Part shown: positions 44,500-53,019 of the stretch, one piece after another
Layout of the letters: each line of letters opens with the position of its first letter
Position numbering within the stretch: the stretch's first letter is position 1
NCBI GenBank assembly: GCA_016875395.1
Contig: VGRF01000017.1
Coordinates: 1 to 64,000 of the forward strand
Direction: 5' to 3'
Length of the DNA stretch: 64,000 bases
Source of the DNA: Deltaproteobacteria bacterium
Lineage (GTDB): Bacteria > Myxococcota_A > UBA9160 > UBA6930
Position numbers and translations under genes: made by a program
The notes under the pieces: generated by a model
What the model saw: only the letters and a program-made list of their open reading frames with translations
Told to the model about the DNA's origin: nothing
Databases searched by the model: none

Positions 44500-46777
44500 G
44501 CACTTCTTTGCGAGCTCTCGAGGCTCCCGGAGCGGGGGCCGGTCGTGGCATCCCGCTGGAATGCTCGCCGCCTGCTTGTTGGGCACGGCCTGCACGACCT
44601 CGGCGCCGCCGTCGCGCAATCTGCTCGAGCCTGCGCCGCGCCTCTCCGCGCCGCTTCCCGATGACGCCGATCTCGCCGCGCGCGACGCCGCGCGATCTCT
44701 CTGGCGAAACGACGGGGCCGCGCTCGCGCGCAGCGTGGAGCGCCTCGAAGCGATCGAGGCCGCGCGCGAGAGCGAGAAGCTCGCGCCCACCGGCCTCGCT
44801 GCCGCCGCGCGCGATGCCGAGGCCGCGCTCCTGCCTGCGGGCCCCGCGCGCCGCACGGCGCAGGCGCGCGTGCTCGAGCGCGGCGACGTGCCGGCGGAGC
44901 TGCGCTCGCGCATCGAGCAAGACATCGCGGACGATCCGCTCCTGCTCGCGAAGAAGCGTCTGCGCGAGGACCGCATGGAGCGTTGGGGCGGCGCGGCGAA
45001 CGAGGTGGCCGAAGGCATGGGCGGCTCGATCGTGACGCCGTTCTTCGTCCCGATTCGCCTCACGCAATCGCTCGTGCGCGTCGCTCTCGCGCTTCACGAC
45101 GAGGAATCCCTGACAGCTCGCGAGCGGCAGGCGCTGAAGCACTGGAAGGACTTCGTCGAGGAGCAGCCCGACGCGCCGCAGGCCGCCGAGCTGATCGACA
45201 AGATCGAGGCCGCGCAGCTGCGCTGGATCGAGATGCAAGTCGACCGCGCCGTGCGCCAAGGCGAAGCGGCGATGGCGCAAGGCGAGCCCATCCTCGCCGC
45301 GTTCCTCGCCGAGCGCGCGCTCCGTTATCGCAGCGAAGACGCCGAGGCGGTCGACTTGCTTCAGCGCGCGACCGAGACGGGCCAAGCGTGGACGGAGAAC
45401 CGCGCGCGCACGCTGCGCGCTGCCGACGCGGTCGCGCCGCTCGCGCCCGAGGAGTGGGCGCTCGCGCGCGCGCTCGTCGCGCCCGGCGCGGACCTAACAG
45501 CTGTCGCGCAGCCACTGCTCACGAGCGCGAACGCGCTCTCGCGTGAGGCGGCCGAGCTCGCGCTGGCACTCGCGGCGCGCGAGGCGGGCCGCGAGGTCGA
45601 CGCGTTGGAGCGCATCGAGGCGCTCGCCAAGCGCGACAGCGCGATGGGCCGGCACGCGGCGGCCATGCTGGTCGACTTCGACGCGAACCCGTATCGCGCG
45701 TTTCGTCTCGCGCGGCGCGAGAAGACCAAGGAGAGCGCGAAGCAGCTGTTGTTCGGCCCGCTCGCCTACGGCGCGCGCGACCACGATCTGCCGCGCCCGA
45801 TCGAGTGGCTCGCGGAGGTGCCGATGCTCACGAGCGTCGTGCTCGGCCTGCCCTCGCGCCTGATGGCGTTCCCGTACGGCAAGAGCGAGAAGCGCGCCGC
45901 CGCCGCGCTCGCGCGCCGCTACCTCGAGCATCACCCCGAAGGCGCGCACGCGGGCGAGGTGCGCACGTGGCTGCGGGAGTACGAAGACGCGCGCGGCAAC
46001 GCGGTCGCGGCGGTCGAGCTCGCGGAGGGCATGAGCGAGCTGAGCGAGAAGGACCTCTTGAAGCTGCGCGAGCGCGCCGCCGAGCAGCTCGTGGCCGCGT
46101 CCGCGCGCGAGCGCACGCGCGGCGGGCGCGGGCGGCTGTTGTTGATGGCCGCGGAGCGCTTCCCCGAGACCGAAGCGGCAAAGGAAGCGCGAGAGACCGT
46201 CGAGGAGATGATCGAGCGTGCGACGCCGCAGCGCATTCAGGTGAGCCGGCAGTACCTCGTCGAGAACCCCGAGCTCGCGGGCCCGCGCGGCTTCGCGCTC
46301 GCGCAGGGCACGCTCGACGGCAGCTACGCGAACGGCGAGCTGCACGCCGACGGCATCACGCTGATCGGCGGGCGCTGGATCGAGCTCGCGTACGTCGGCA
46401 CGGAAGGAAAAGACGGCGCGGCCGAGATTCGCCGCACCGAAGTGAGCAGCGAGCACCTCGCTCGCATCGTCGCGCTACTCGAAGAGAGCGCGATTCACCG
46501 CGCGCGCGTCGACCGCGACGCCACTTTCGACGCGCACGCCAAGCGCGAGAGCTTCTTCGAGCGCGCGCGTCTCGGCCTCGCAAACGATCCCGCGCAGAGC
46601 GGCGACGGCGAGTACGCCTTCCGCGGCATGCGCGAGCTGTACGGCATCGTGCGCGGGCGCGAATCGATCCTGCCCGTCGAGCTCGTGGTGCAGAGCGGGC
46701 TCGAAGACTTCGGCTTCGGCGCGTTCCCGCGCATTCGCATGCCGAAGGAGACGCCGGATCAGATTTTGTATCGGTGA
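44480..46777 (+). CDS. Large exported, probably lipid-anchored, helical-repeat protein
   Basis: The family is not recognised. The 765-residue product begins with a basic stretch and a hydrophobic segment ending in a possible lipobox (ACLLGTACTTS). Most of it is an alpha-solenoid-like series of Ala/Glu/Arg helices, with a different, strand-containing C-terminal 150 residues (NGELHADGITLIGGRWIELA). A flat segment around 440-470 (PMLTSVVLGLPSRLMAFP) might touch a membrane. The GTG start overlaps the preceding gene by 20 bp. The two proteins are likely partners; no enzyme motif was found. Confidence 0.7.
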   Translation: MIASRPRHFFASSRGSRSGGRSWHPAGMLAACLLGTACTTSAPPSRNLLEPAPRLSAPLPDDADLAARDAARSLWRNDGAALARSVERLEAIEAARESEKLAPTGLAAAARDAEAALLPAGPARRTAQARVLERGDVPAELRSRIEQDIADDPLLLAKKRLREDRMERWGGAANEVAEGMGGSIVTPFFVPIRLTQSLVRVALALHDEESLTARERQALKHWKDFVEEQPDAPQAAELIDKIEAAQLRWIEMQVDRAVRQGEAAMAQGEPILAAFLAERALRYRSEDAEAVDLLQRATETGQAWTENRARTLRAADAVAPLAPEEWALARALVAPGADLTAVAQPLLTSANALSREAAELALALAAREAGREVDALERIEALAKRDSAMGRHAAAMLVDFDANPYRAFRLARREKTKESAKQLLFGPLAYGARDHDLPRPIEWLAEVPMLTSVVLGLPSRLMAFPYGKSEKRAAAALARRYLEHHPEGAHAGEVRTWLREYEDARGNAVAAVELAEGMSELSEKDLLKLRERAAEQLVAASARERTRGGRGRLLLMAAERFPETEAAKEARETVEEMIERATPQRIQVSRQYLVENPELAGPRGFALAQGTLDGSYANGELHADGITLIGGRWIELAYVGTEGKDGAAEIRRTEVSSEHLARIVALLEESAIHRARVDRDATFDAHAKRESFFERARLGLANDPAQSGDGEYAFRGMRELYGIVRGRESILPVELVVQSGLEDFGFGAFPRIRMPKETPDQILYR

Positions 46778-46785
46778 GGAGCACC

Positions 46786-47361
46786 ATGCCGAGCTACGCG
46801 ACTCAGCCGCTGACTCCCGCGACGTGGCCCGACTTCGCGCGCCTCGTCGAGAAGCACAAAGGCGTCTGGGGCGGCTGCTGGTGCATGGCGTTTCACGCGG
46901 AGGGCATTCGCTCGGGGAAGAATCGCTCGTTGAAGGAGAAGCGCGTGCGCGAAGGCCGCGCGCATGCGGCGCTCGTCTACGCCGGCGACGACTGCGTCGG
47001 CTGGTGTCAGTTCGGGCCGACGGAGGAGCTGCCGAACATCAAGCACAAGCGCGCCTATGCGGATGGCCTCACGCAACTGCCCGACTGGCGCATCACATGC
47101 TTCTTCGTCGACCGCGAGCGTCGTCGCGCGGGTGTCGCCGCCGCGGCACTCCGCGGCGCGCTGCAAGAGATCGCTCGCCTCGGCGGCGGCAAAGTCGAGA
47201 GCTACCCCGAAGACATCAGCGGCCGCTCGATCTGGTCGTTCCTCCACAACGGCTCCGTCGCAATGTTCGAGAAGCAGGGCTTTCACCGCGATCGACGAAT
47301 CGGGAAGAACAACTGGGTCGTGCAGAAGACCGTGAGAAAGAAGGCAGCGAGCACTCGGTAA
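46786..47361 (+). CDS. GNAT family N-acetyltransferase
   Basis: This 191-residue acetyltransferase has the acetyl-CoA-binding region CFFVDRERRRAGVAAAALRGAL and a late GSVAMFEKQGFHRD block. The N-terminal segment GGCWCMAFHAEG with two Cys is typical of one conserved but uncharacterised GNAT subgroup. A GAGGAG site precedes the ATG, 9 bp after the preceding stop. The substrate is unknown. Confidence 0.87.
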   Translation: MPSYATQPLTPATWPDFARLVEKHKGVWGGCWCMAFHAEGIRSGKNRSLKEKRVREGRAHAALVYAGDDCVGWCQFGPTEELPNIKHKRAYADGLTQLPDWRITCFFVDRERRRAGVAAAALRGALQEIARLGGGKVESYPEDISGRSIWSFLHNGSVAMFEKQGFHRDRRIGKNNWVVQKTVRKKAASTR

Positions 47362-47450
47362 CGGACGCGCTGATTGCTTCGCTCACGGCTTTCGTCGCCG
47401 CTCGCGCCGTGGAACCCTCGGCGCTCTCTCACCTCGATCGGAGCCCTCCC

Positions 47451-48227
47451 GTGCAGCTCGCAGGACGCGTCGCGGCCATCACCGGCGGAACGCGCGGCAT
47501 CGGCCGCGGCATCGCAGAAGCTTTCTTGCGCGAGGGCGCGCGCGTCGTCGTGAACGGGCGCTCGCCCGAGAAGGGCGCGGCGACGCTCGCCGAGATCGGC
47601 GCGGGCGAGCGCGCGCACTTCGTCGCGGGCGACGTGCGCGTGCAGCGCGACGTCGAGCGCGTCGTCGACGAAACGATCGCGCGCTTCGGGCGCATCGACG
47701 TTCTCGTGAACAACGCGGGCGGCTCTTCCGGCTACGCGCCGGTCGCGGACCTCAGTGACGAAGCGTGGCTCGACGCGCAGAACTGGATCCTCAACTCCGC
47801 GTTCTGGGCCACGCGGCGCGCGCTGCGCGACATGATCCCGCGGCGTTGGGGGCGCGTGATCAACATCTCTTCCGTCGAGGGCAAGCAGGCGAACAAGCCC
47901 GCGGTCTCGCACTACATCACGAACAAGCACGCGCTGAACGGCTTCACCAAGGCGGTCGCGTTCGAGTACGGGCCGATCGGCATCACCTGCAACGCGATCC
48001 TTCCCGGCGCGGTCGAGACGGACTTGATGAAGGAAGCGGGCCCAGCGGCTGCGAAGGTCGCAGGCATCACGTACGAGAAGTTCCTCGACAACTACGCGCA
48101 GGACGCCGCGATCAAGCGCCTCAACACGGTGGAAGAGATGGCCGCCGTCGCGCTGCTGCTCACGTCCGAGGCGGGCGGCGGCATCACCGGCGCGCTGCTC
48201 GACGTGCACGGCGGGAGCATTCTCTAG
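47451..48227 (+). CDS. SDR family oxidoreductase
   Basis: This short-chain dehydrogenase of about 258 residues has ITGGTRGIGRGIAEAF, LVNNAGGSSGYAP, NISSVEGKQANKPAVSHYITNK with the Ser/Tyr/Lys residues, and the C-terminal VHGGSIL. The GTG at 47451 was preferred; a GTG 14 codons upstream is in frame. It resembles 3-oxoacyl-ACP reductases but stands outside any lipid cluster. It converges on the kinase-like gene with a 9-bp gap. Confidence 0.85.
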   Translation: MQLAGRVAAITGGTRGIGRGIAEAFLREGARVVVNGRSPEKGAATLAEIGAGERAHFVAGDVRVQRDVERVVDETIARFGRIDVLVNNAGGSSGYAPVADLSDEAWLDAQNWILNSAFWATRRALRDMIPRRWGRVINISSVEGKQANKPAVSHYITNKHALNGFTKAVAFEYGPIGITCNAILPGAVETDLMKEAGPAAAKVAGITYEKFLDNYAQDAAIKRLNTVEEMAAVALLLTSEAGGGITGALLDVHGGSIL

Positions 48228-48236
48228 TCGCGCGGG

Positions 48237-49349
48237 CTACTCGAACTCCCGTAACAACTCCGCGCAGCGCAGATCTTCGAACGCGGCGAAGTAACGCTCG
48301 ACCCACGCGTCGATCCACTCCTGGCCGCGGCGGTTGTTCGGGTCGAGGCTGCCGGCCGTCACCACGACGTAGCACCACATGAAGAGCACGGCGCGGCGGT
48401 AGTCGTCGAAGGCGTCCGCGAGGTCGCTCGCGGGCACACCGACCTTCGCAAGCTCGGCGCACCAGCGCGCGATCCAGGCGCGCTCGTGCGCGCGGCGGCC
48501 CTCGATGGGCACGCTGCCGGTCAGCAAGTACGCGATGTCGTGAATGCCGCGCCCGCGCAGGCTGCCGCCCCAGTCCACCACCGCCACGGGCGCGTGCTCG
48601 GGCTGGCTTCCGAAGAAGAGATTGTCGAGGCGGAAGTCGCCCTGGATCCAGGTGCGCGGCGCTGAGTCCATGAGGGCCTGCATGCGCGGAAGCGCAGCGC
48701 AGTAGCGGCCATGATCGAGCGCGCGAATCGACGGCGGCGCGCCGGTCCCGAAGAGCTGCATGAAGTTCCCGTACATCGCCTCGGCGCCCGCGGAGAGCCC
48801 TCGCGACATCAGCGAGTTCGCGCTGTTGGGCACGAAGTCGAAGTCGCCGCCGTCGACCTTGCCCCAGAACGCGCCGTGCAGCTGCGCCAACGAGTCGATG
48901 CACGCGAGCGTTTCGTCGCTGGTGCAGCCGCGCACCTGATCGCCTTGTGTCCAGTCGCCCAGGTCCTCGAGCACGAGCACGAAGCGCTCGCGGCCGTCGA
49001 GGTCCGCGTGGAAGACGCGCGGCGTGCGCATCGTCGAGCGCTGCGCGGCCAGCTTGTAGAAGAGCGTCTCGCGCTCGTAGTTGTTGAAGGTGATCGCGAC
49101 GGCGCGGTTCTGCTCGTTCGCGGCGGGCAGCTTCAGCACGACCGAGGCCGGGCCGCTTCCGCGCGCGTACTCGATGCGCGCGCGCGCGAGGCTCGAGAGC
49201 ATCCCCTTGCCCACCGCGATGCGCGTGATGTGCGCGCTGCGCAGCGCGACGTCGAGGCCCGCGCCACGCATGGCGGCCTCGAGCCACGCGGCGTCGACGT
49301 CGTCGGGGGTTGCGGGAATCGGGAGGCGCGCGCTCTCGTGAGGAGCCAT
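48237..49349 (-). CDS. Phosphotransferase-fold (APH/choline kinase-like) protein
   Basis: This 370-residue protein kinase-like enzyme has the nucleotide-loop region (VVLKLPAAN), the catalytic loop IQGDFRLDN and the metal-binding Asp in VVDWGG. In the catalytic loop the usual His of HGDxxxxN is Gln. Similar genes near SDRs and acyl-CoA enzymes are often annotated as acyl-CoA dehydrogenase-associated or ecdysteroid-kinase-like. The substrate is unknown. The ATG at 49349 has a GAGGAG site upstream. Confidence 0.82.
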   Translation of the reverse strand: MAPHESARLPIPATPDDVDAAWLEAAMRGAGLDVALRSAHITRIAVGKGMLSSLARARIEYARGSGPASVVLKLPAANEQNRAVAITFNNYERETLFYKLAAQRSTMRTPRVFHADLDGRERFVLVLEDLGDWTQGDQVRGCTSDETLACIDSLAQLHGAFWGKVDGGDFDFVPNSANSLMSRGLSAGAEAMYGNFMQLFGTGAPPSIRALDHGRYCAALPRMQALMDSAPRTWIQGDFRLDNLFFGSQPEHAPVAVVDWGGSLRGRGIHDIAYLLTGSVPIEGRRAHERAWIARWCAELAKVGVPASDLADAFDDYRRAVLFMWCYVVVTAGSLDPNNRRGQEWIDAWVERYFAAFEDLRCAELLREFE

Positions 49350-49431
49350 CGGCGCACGATAAGCGGAGATCCCGCGCGCGGTGGGTGTGCGCGTGTGAGA
49401 ATCGCGTCGACTGCGTTCGGAGGTGTTTACG

Positions 49432-49901
49432 ATGCCGCGCGTCTCCACGTGCCTCTGGTTCGAACGCGACGCCGAGATCGCGGTGCAGCTCTACACGTCG
49501 CTGATCGCGAACTCGCGCATCACCGCCACGAGCCATTACGGCGAAGGCGCGCAGATGCCCGCGGGCTCGGTCATGACCGTCAATTCACGCTCGACGGCGT
49601 GCCGTATCAGGCGCTGAACGGGGGTCCTTTCTTCAAGCTCAGCGAGGCGTGCTCGATCTCCGTCGCCTGCGAAACACAAGCCGAGATCGATCGGCTGTGG
49701 AACGCGCTCACCGCGAACGGCGGCGCCGAGAGTCAGTGCGGCTGGCTGCGCGATCGTTTCGGCCTCTCGTGGCAGATCGTGCCCAGGCAGATGAGCGCGT
49801 GGATGACGGGCCCGAATGCGGCGCGCGTCGTCGCCGCGTTCATGCCGATGAAAAAGCTCGACCTCGCGACGCTCGAGCGCGCAGCGCGCGGTGAGCCGTA
49901 G
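49432..49901 (+). pseudogene. VOC/PhnB-like protein, broken by a one-base frameshift
   Basis: The two halves of one PhnB-type vicinal-oxygen-chelate protein lie in different frames. The first reads from ATG 49432 to PAGSVMTV at about 49581. The second continues one base out of register from TTC at 49584 as FTLDGVPYQALNGGPFFK to the TAG at 49901. Loss of one base at 49581-49583 explains this, since family members read on as VEF or similar. The remaining sequence, including SQCGWLRDRFG and LSWQIVP, is well conserved, so the damage is recent or a sequencing error. Confidence 0.85.
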
Positions 49902-50317
49902 TGGCCGTACCCAGCATCGACGCCGCGCGCGTGCGCGCTTACTTCGCGGCGCTGCCACCGCTCGCGCGCCGCCGCGCGAAGTCGCTGCGCAGTCTCGTGC
50001 GCGCTGCGGCGCCGGACGCGATCGAGGTGTTCAGCTATGGCATTCCGGGCTTGCGCTGGAGCGACCGCGCGCTGCTCTGGTACGCCGGCTGGGCGGAGCA
50101 CGCGGCGCTCTACCCGATCACGCACGGCGTGCGGCGCGCGCTCGGCCCCGCGCTCGCGAAGCACGCGCTCTCGAAGGGCACGGTTCGCTTCGCGCACGAT
50201 CGCCCGCTGCCGAGCGCGCTGGTACGCAGGATCGTGCACGCGCGCATCGCTGAAATCCGCAGCGCACGGAGCGCGCGGCGCGTGAGAAAATCCAAAACTC
50301 GAGGAGGCTCCCGATGA
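49901..50317 (+). CDS. DUF1801 (YdhG-like) domain protein
   Basis: This 138-residue protein has a small alpha/beta fold with the family blocks SLRSLVRAAAPDAIEVFSYGIPGLRW and RALLWYAGWAEHAALYP and a basic C-terminal tail (SARRVRKSKTR). The function of the family is unknown. The GTG start shares one base with the TAG of the broken VOC gene. Its stop overlaps the next start (ATGA), so it opens a small operon with the propeller and MoaD-like genes. Confidence 0.82.
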   Translation: MAVPSIDAARVRAYFAALPPLARRRAKSLRSLVRAAAPDAIEVFSYGIPGLRWSDRALLWYAGWAEHAALYPITHGVRRALGPALAKHALSKGTVRFAHDRPLPSALVRRIVHARIAEIRSARSARRVRKSKTRGGSR

Positions 50318-51453
50318 CCCCCGCCAACGGCCCGATTCTCCTGACGATCGCGACGCGCAAAGGCCTGTGGTTCTACCGCGCGAACGCCGCGCGCTCGAAC
50401 TGGCAGCTCGAAGGCCCGCACTTCCTCGGCCACGAGATCCATCACGCCGTGCTCGATCCGCGCGACAAGCGCACGCTGCTCGTTGCTGCGAAAACCGGGC
50501 ACCTCGGGCCGACCGTGTTTCGCTCGCAGGATTTCGGCGCGACCTGGAAGGAGGCCGCGCAGCCGCCTGCGTTTCGGAAAGCAGCAGAGGGGGAGCGCGC
50601 GCTCGCGGTGAATCACGTGTTCTGGCTCTCGCCGGGGCACGCGACCGAGCCCGGCACGTGGTTCGCGGGCACATCGCCCGAGGGTCTCTTCCGCACGCGC
50701 GATGGCGGCGTCTCGTGGGAGCCGATGCCTGGCTACAACGATCACCCCGTCTACTCGAAGGGCGTCGCCGGAGTCGGCGGCACACCCGACGGGCCGGTGC
50801 TGCACTCGATCCTCGTCGACCCGCGAGACCCTAATCACATGTATCTCTCCGTTTCGGGAGAGCTCGGCGGCACGTTCGAGAGCCTCGACGCCGGCGCGAC
50901 CTGGAGGCCAGTGAACAAGGGCGTGAGAGTCGACTTCCAACCGGACCCGTATCCCGAGGTCGGCCAAGACCCGCACTGCGTCCGCCTGCATCCACTCAGG
51001 CCCGACGTGCTCTACCAGCAGAACCACGTCGGCATCTACCGGCTCTATCGCCCCGACGAAAAGTGGGAGCGCATCGGCGACAACATGCCGCGCGACGTCG
51101 GCGACATCGGCTTCCCGATGGTGCTGCACCCGCGCGACCCGGCGACTTGTTGGGTCTTCCCGATGGACGGCAGCGACGTGTGGCCGCGCGTGAGCCCGGG
51201 CGGGAAGCCCGCCGTCTACAAGACGAGCGACTCGGGCAAGAGCTGGACGCGCTGCGACACCGGACTGCCGCGCGAACAGGCGTGGATGACGGTGCGCCGC
51301 CAAGCCATGACCGGCGACGCGCACGATCCGGTGGGCCTCTACTTCGCGACCACGCACGGTGAGCTGTGGGCGAGCTTCGACGAAGCCGCGAGCTGGCAGT
51401 GCCTGCGCCGCAAACTCCCGCAGATCCACGCCGTGGAGGCGTTCGAGCTGTGA
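50314..51453 (+). CDS. Sialidase-like (BNR) beta-propeller protein
   Basis: This 379-residue cytoplasmic protein has several Asp-box turns of the form SxDxGxTW: SQDFGATW, TRDGGVSW, SLDAGATW and SDSGKSW. That makes a six- or seven-blade propeller likely. Catalytic residues of true sialidases are not evident, so glycosidase activity is not supported. It is coupled to the DUF1801 gene upstream and the MoaD-like gene downstream by 4-bp overlaps, so a joint role with a sulfur-carrier-like protein is suggested. Confidence 0.8.
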   Translation: MTPANGPILLTIATRKGLWFYRANAARSNWQLEGPHFLGHEIHHAVLDPRDKRTLLVAAKTGHLGPTVFRSQDFGATWKEAAQPPAFRKAAEGERALAVNHVFWLSPGHATEPGTWFAGTSPEGLFRTRDGGVSWEPMPGYNDHPVYSKGVAGVGGTPDGPVLHSILVDPRDPNHMYLSVSGELGGTFESLDAGATWRPVNKGVRVDFQPDPYPEVGQDPHCVRLHPLRPDVLYQQNHVGIYRLYRPDEKWERIGDNMPRDVGDIGFPMVLHPRDPATCWVFPMDGSDVWPRVSPGGKPAVYKTSDSGKSWTRCDTGLPREQAWMTVRRQAMTGDAHDPVGLYFATTHGELWASFDEAASWQCLRRKLPQIHAVEAFEL

Positions 51454-51710
51454 GAGTCGCGATCCCGTCGCCGCTGCGCAGCTACACCGCGCAGAAGAGC
51501 GAAGTCGAAGCCAGCGGCGCGAGCCTCGCCGAGCTGCTCGCGGACCTCGATCGCCAGTACCCCGGCATCCGCTTCCGCATGATCGACGAGCAGGACCGAC
51601 TCAGACCGCACATGCGGCTGTTCGTGAACAAGGTGGAGACGCGCGCGCTGGCGACGGCCCTAACAAGCGGGGACGAGGTGCACATCTTTCAGGCGCTGTC
51701 GGGGGGATGA
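51450..51710 (+). CDS. MoaD/ThiS-family ubiquitin-like protein
   Basis: This 86-residue beta-grasp protein ends in the diglycine SGG, which is adenylated and thiocarboxylated in MoaD and ThiS. It reads VRVAIPSPLRSY at the start and MRLFVNKVETRALATALTSG in the middle. No MoeB/ThiF activator, MoaE or ThiG gene is near, so the pathway is open; genes of this size often sit beside BNR-propeller genes. The GTG start overlaps the propeller stop (GTGA). Confidence 0.85.
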   Translation: MRVAIPSPLRSYTAQKSEVEASGASLAELLADLDRQYPGIRFRMIDEQDRLRPHMRLFVNKVETRALATALTSGDEVHIFQALSGG

Positions 51711-51745
51711 GCGCGGAGGGGACCGAGCAGGGAAGGATGGGCGCC

Positions 51746-52087
51746 ATGCCTCGCTACCTGATCTCATTCGACGACGGCTCGATGGACCACATCCCCGCTG
51801 CCGATTGGCCGTCGGTGGGCGAGGCATCTCATCGCGTCGTCCGCGAGGCGAAGGCTGCCGGCATCTGGATCTTCGGCGGCGGCATTCAGCGCCAGCGATC
51901 GAGCATCGTCGCGACGGACGGCGCAATCTCGGCGGGGCCCGTGCCGGAGAAGAAGGCCGTGATCGGTTGGTTCTCGATCATCGAGGTCGCCTCCCGCGAA
52001 GAGGCGCTCGCTTGGGCCGCTCGGATCGCCGCCTCGTGTCGCTGCGCGCAGGAAGTTCGCGAGATCATGTACGACCCGGAGTCGTGA
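51746..52087 (+). CDS. YciI-like (YCII) domain protein
   Basis: This 113-residue ferredoxin-like-fold protein has the opening MPRYLISFDDGSM, the mid block GIWIFGGGI and the C-terminal EVREIMYDP typical of YciI/DGPF-type proteins. Such proteins are often encoded with ECF sigma factors of the SigJ type, but none is adjacent here. The ATG has a GGAAGG site. Its catalytic role, if any, is unknown. Confidence 0.78.
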   Translation: MPRYLISFDDGSMDHIPAADWPSVGEASHRVVREAKAAGIWIFGGGIQRQRSSIVATDGAISAGPVPEKKAVIGWFSIIEVASREEALAWAARIAASCRCAQEVREIMYDPES

Positions 52088-52149
52088 CATCGCGCGGAAC
52101 GCGAGGCCCCCCGGCAATCCGGTCGATCGTGCGCGGAGGTGCCCCCGAG

Positions 52150-52926
52150 ATGAAGAAGACGCAGCTCCTCCGCTACCCGAGCGCCGCGAAGCGCTCGCCC
52201 GCCGTCGACGCCTGGATGCGCGCACACCGCGGCGAGCTCGGCGCGATCGCGCAGCGCTGGTTCGAGCTGATGCGCGGCTGCGGCGACGACGTGCGCGAGC
52301 TGATTCACGACGGCGCGCCGACCGCGTGCGTCGATGACGCGGGCTTCGCCTACGTGAACGCGTTCACGGCGCACGTGAACGTGGGCTTCTTTCGCGGCGC
52401 ATCGCTCGCCGATCCCGCGCGGCTGCTCGAAGGCACGGGCAAGTTCATGCGCCACGTGAAGCTGAGGCCCGGGCGTGATGTGGACGAAGAGGCGCTACGC
52501 CGGTTGATCGAGGATGCCTACGCGGACATGCGGCGCCGCGTCGAGGGCGAGCGTGAGGCGTGCCGAGAAACTCGCGTGCCCAGCGCGGGCTCCCGGTCTC
52601 GCGGCGCGCGAGCGACCGGGAGCGCTGACCCAGATCCCACCCGTCGCGCGGACCCACGGAGTCGCTGGCCTTCCGCACGCGCGGCGCCCGGTTTGGCGGC
52701 GGGCGTGCCTGCCCGGATCAGCTTTCCGGCCATCTTGAAAATGAATGTCAGTTTCACCTATGCTCCACCCTCCCCGACCCAAGGAGCCCGTGCATGCTCG
52801 TTTGCCACTGCCTCGCGATCCGCGACAGGGAGGTTCGTTCGGCGATCGCGCAGGGCGCCGAAACATCGAGCGAGGTCGCGCGGAGCTGCGGCGCCGGGAA
52901 TCGCTGCGGCGGCTGCGTTCCTTTGA
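52150..52926 (+). CDS. DUF1801-family protein with an abnormal C-terminal run-on
   Basis: Residues 1-130 form a conserved DUF1801-type domain (FAYVNAFTAHVNVGFFRGA, GTGKFMRHVKLRPG). After about 52545 the frame runs on for some 125 codons of basic low-complexity sequence, passing through the Fur-like palindrome and the start of bfd in another frame. A TGA in a neighbouring frame sits right at the domain end (about 52554). The natural stop has probably been lost by a frameshift, or the tail is real but unconserved. Confidence 0.6.
   Translation: MKKTQLLRYPSAAKRSPAVDAWMRAHRGELGAIAQRWFELMRGCGDDVRELIHDGAPTACVDDAGFAYVNAFTAHVNVGFFRGASLADPARLLEGTGKFMRHVKLRPGRDVDEEALRRLIEDAYADMRRRVEGEREACRETRVPSAGSRSRGARATGSADPDPTRRADPRSRWPSARAAPGLAAGVPARISFPAILKMNVSFTYAPPSPTQGARACSFATASRSATGRFVRRSRRAPKHRARSRGAAAPGIAAAAAFL
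52736..52756. promoter_or_regulatory. Fur-like operator upstream of bfd-bfr
   Basis: The half-sites TGAAAATGA and TCAGTTTCA are separated by three bases and match as an inverted repeat at 8 of 9 positions. The AT-rich palindrome stands out in GC-rich DNA and lies 37 bp upstream of the bfd ATG, where an iron-responsive repressor would act. It resembles the Fur consensus (GATAATGATAATCATTATC type) in base content and symmetry. Confidence 0.6.
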
Positions 52927-53009
52927 TCGAGGAGATGCTCGCGGAGCACACTGCACGGCACGCGGCTCGCGCGAACGGAAGCGCGGGTCAACCTGCGGCG
53001 AACGCCTGA
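52794..53009 (+). CDS. bfd: Bacterioferritin-associated ferredoxin (Bfd-like, 2Fe-2S)
   Basis: This 71-residue protein has the BFD cysteine set C4-x-C6 and C38-x2-C41 that binds a [2Fe-2S] cluster. In known systems it docks on bacterioferritin and reduces the stored ferric iron for release. An AAGGAG site precedes the ATG. It is followed after 10 bp by bfr and preceded by a Fur-like palindrome, so the pair should be expressed when iron is scarce. Confidence 0.92.
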   Translation: MLVCHCLAIRDREVRSAIAQGAETSSEVARSCGAGNRCGGCVPLIEEMLAEHTARHAARANGSAGQPAANA

Positions 53010-53019
53010 AGGAGGTCGG

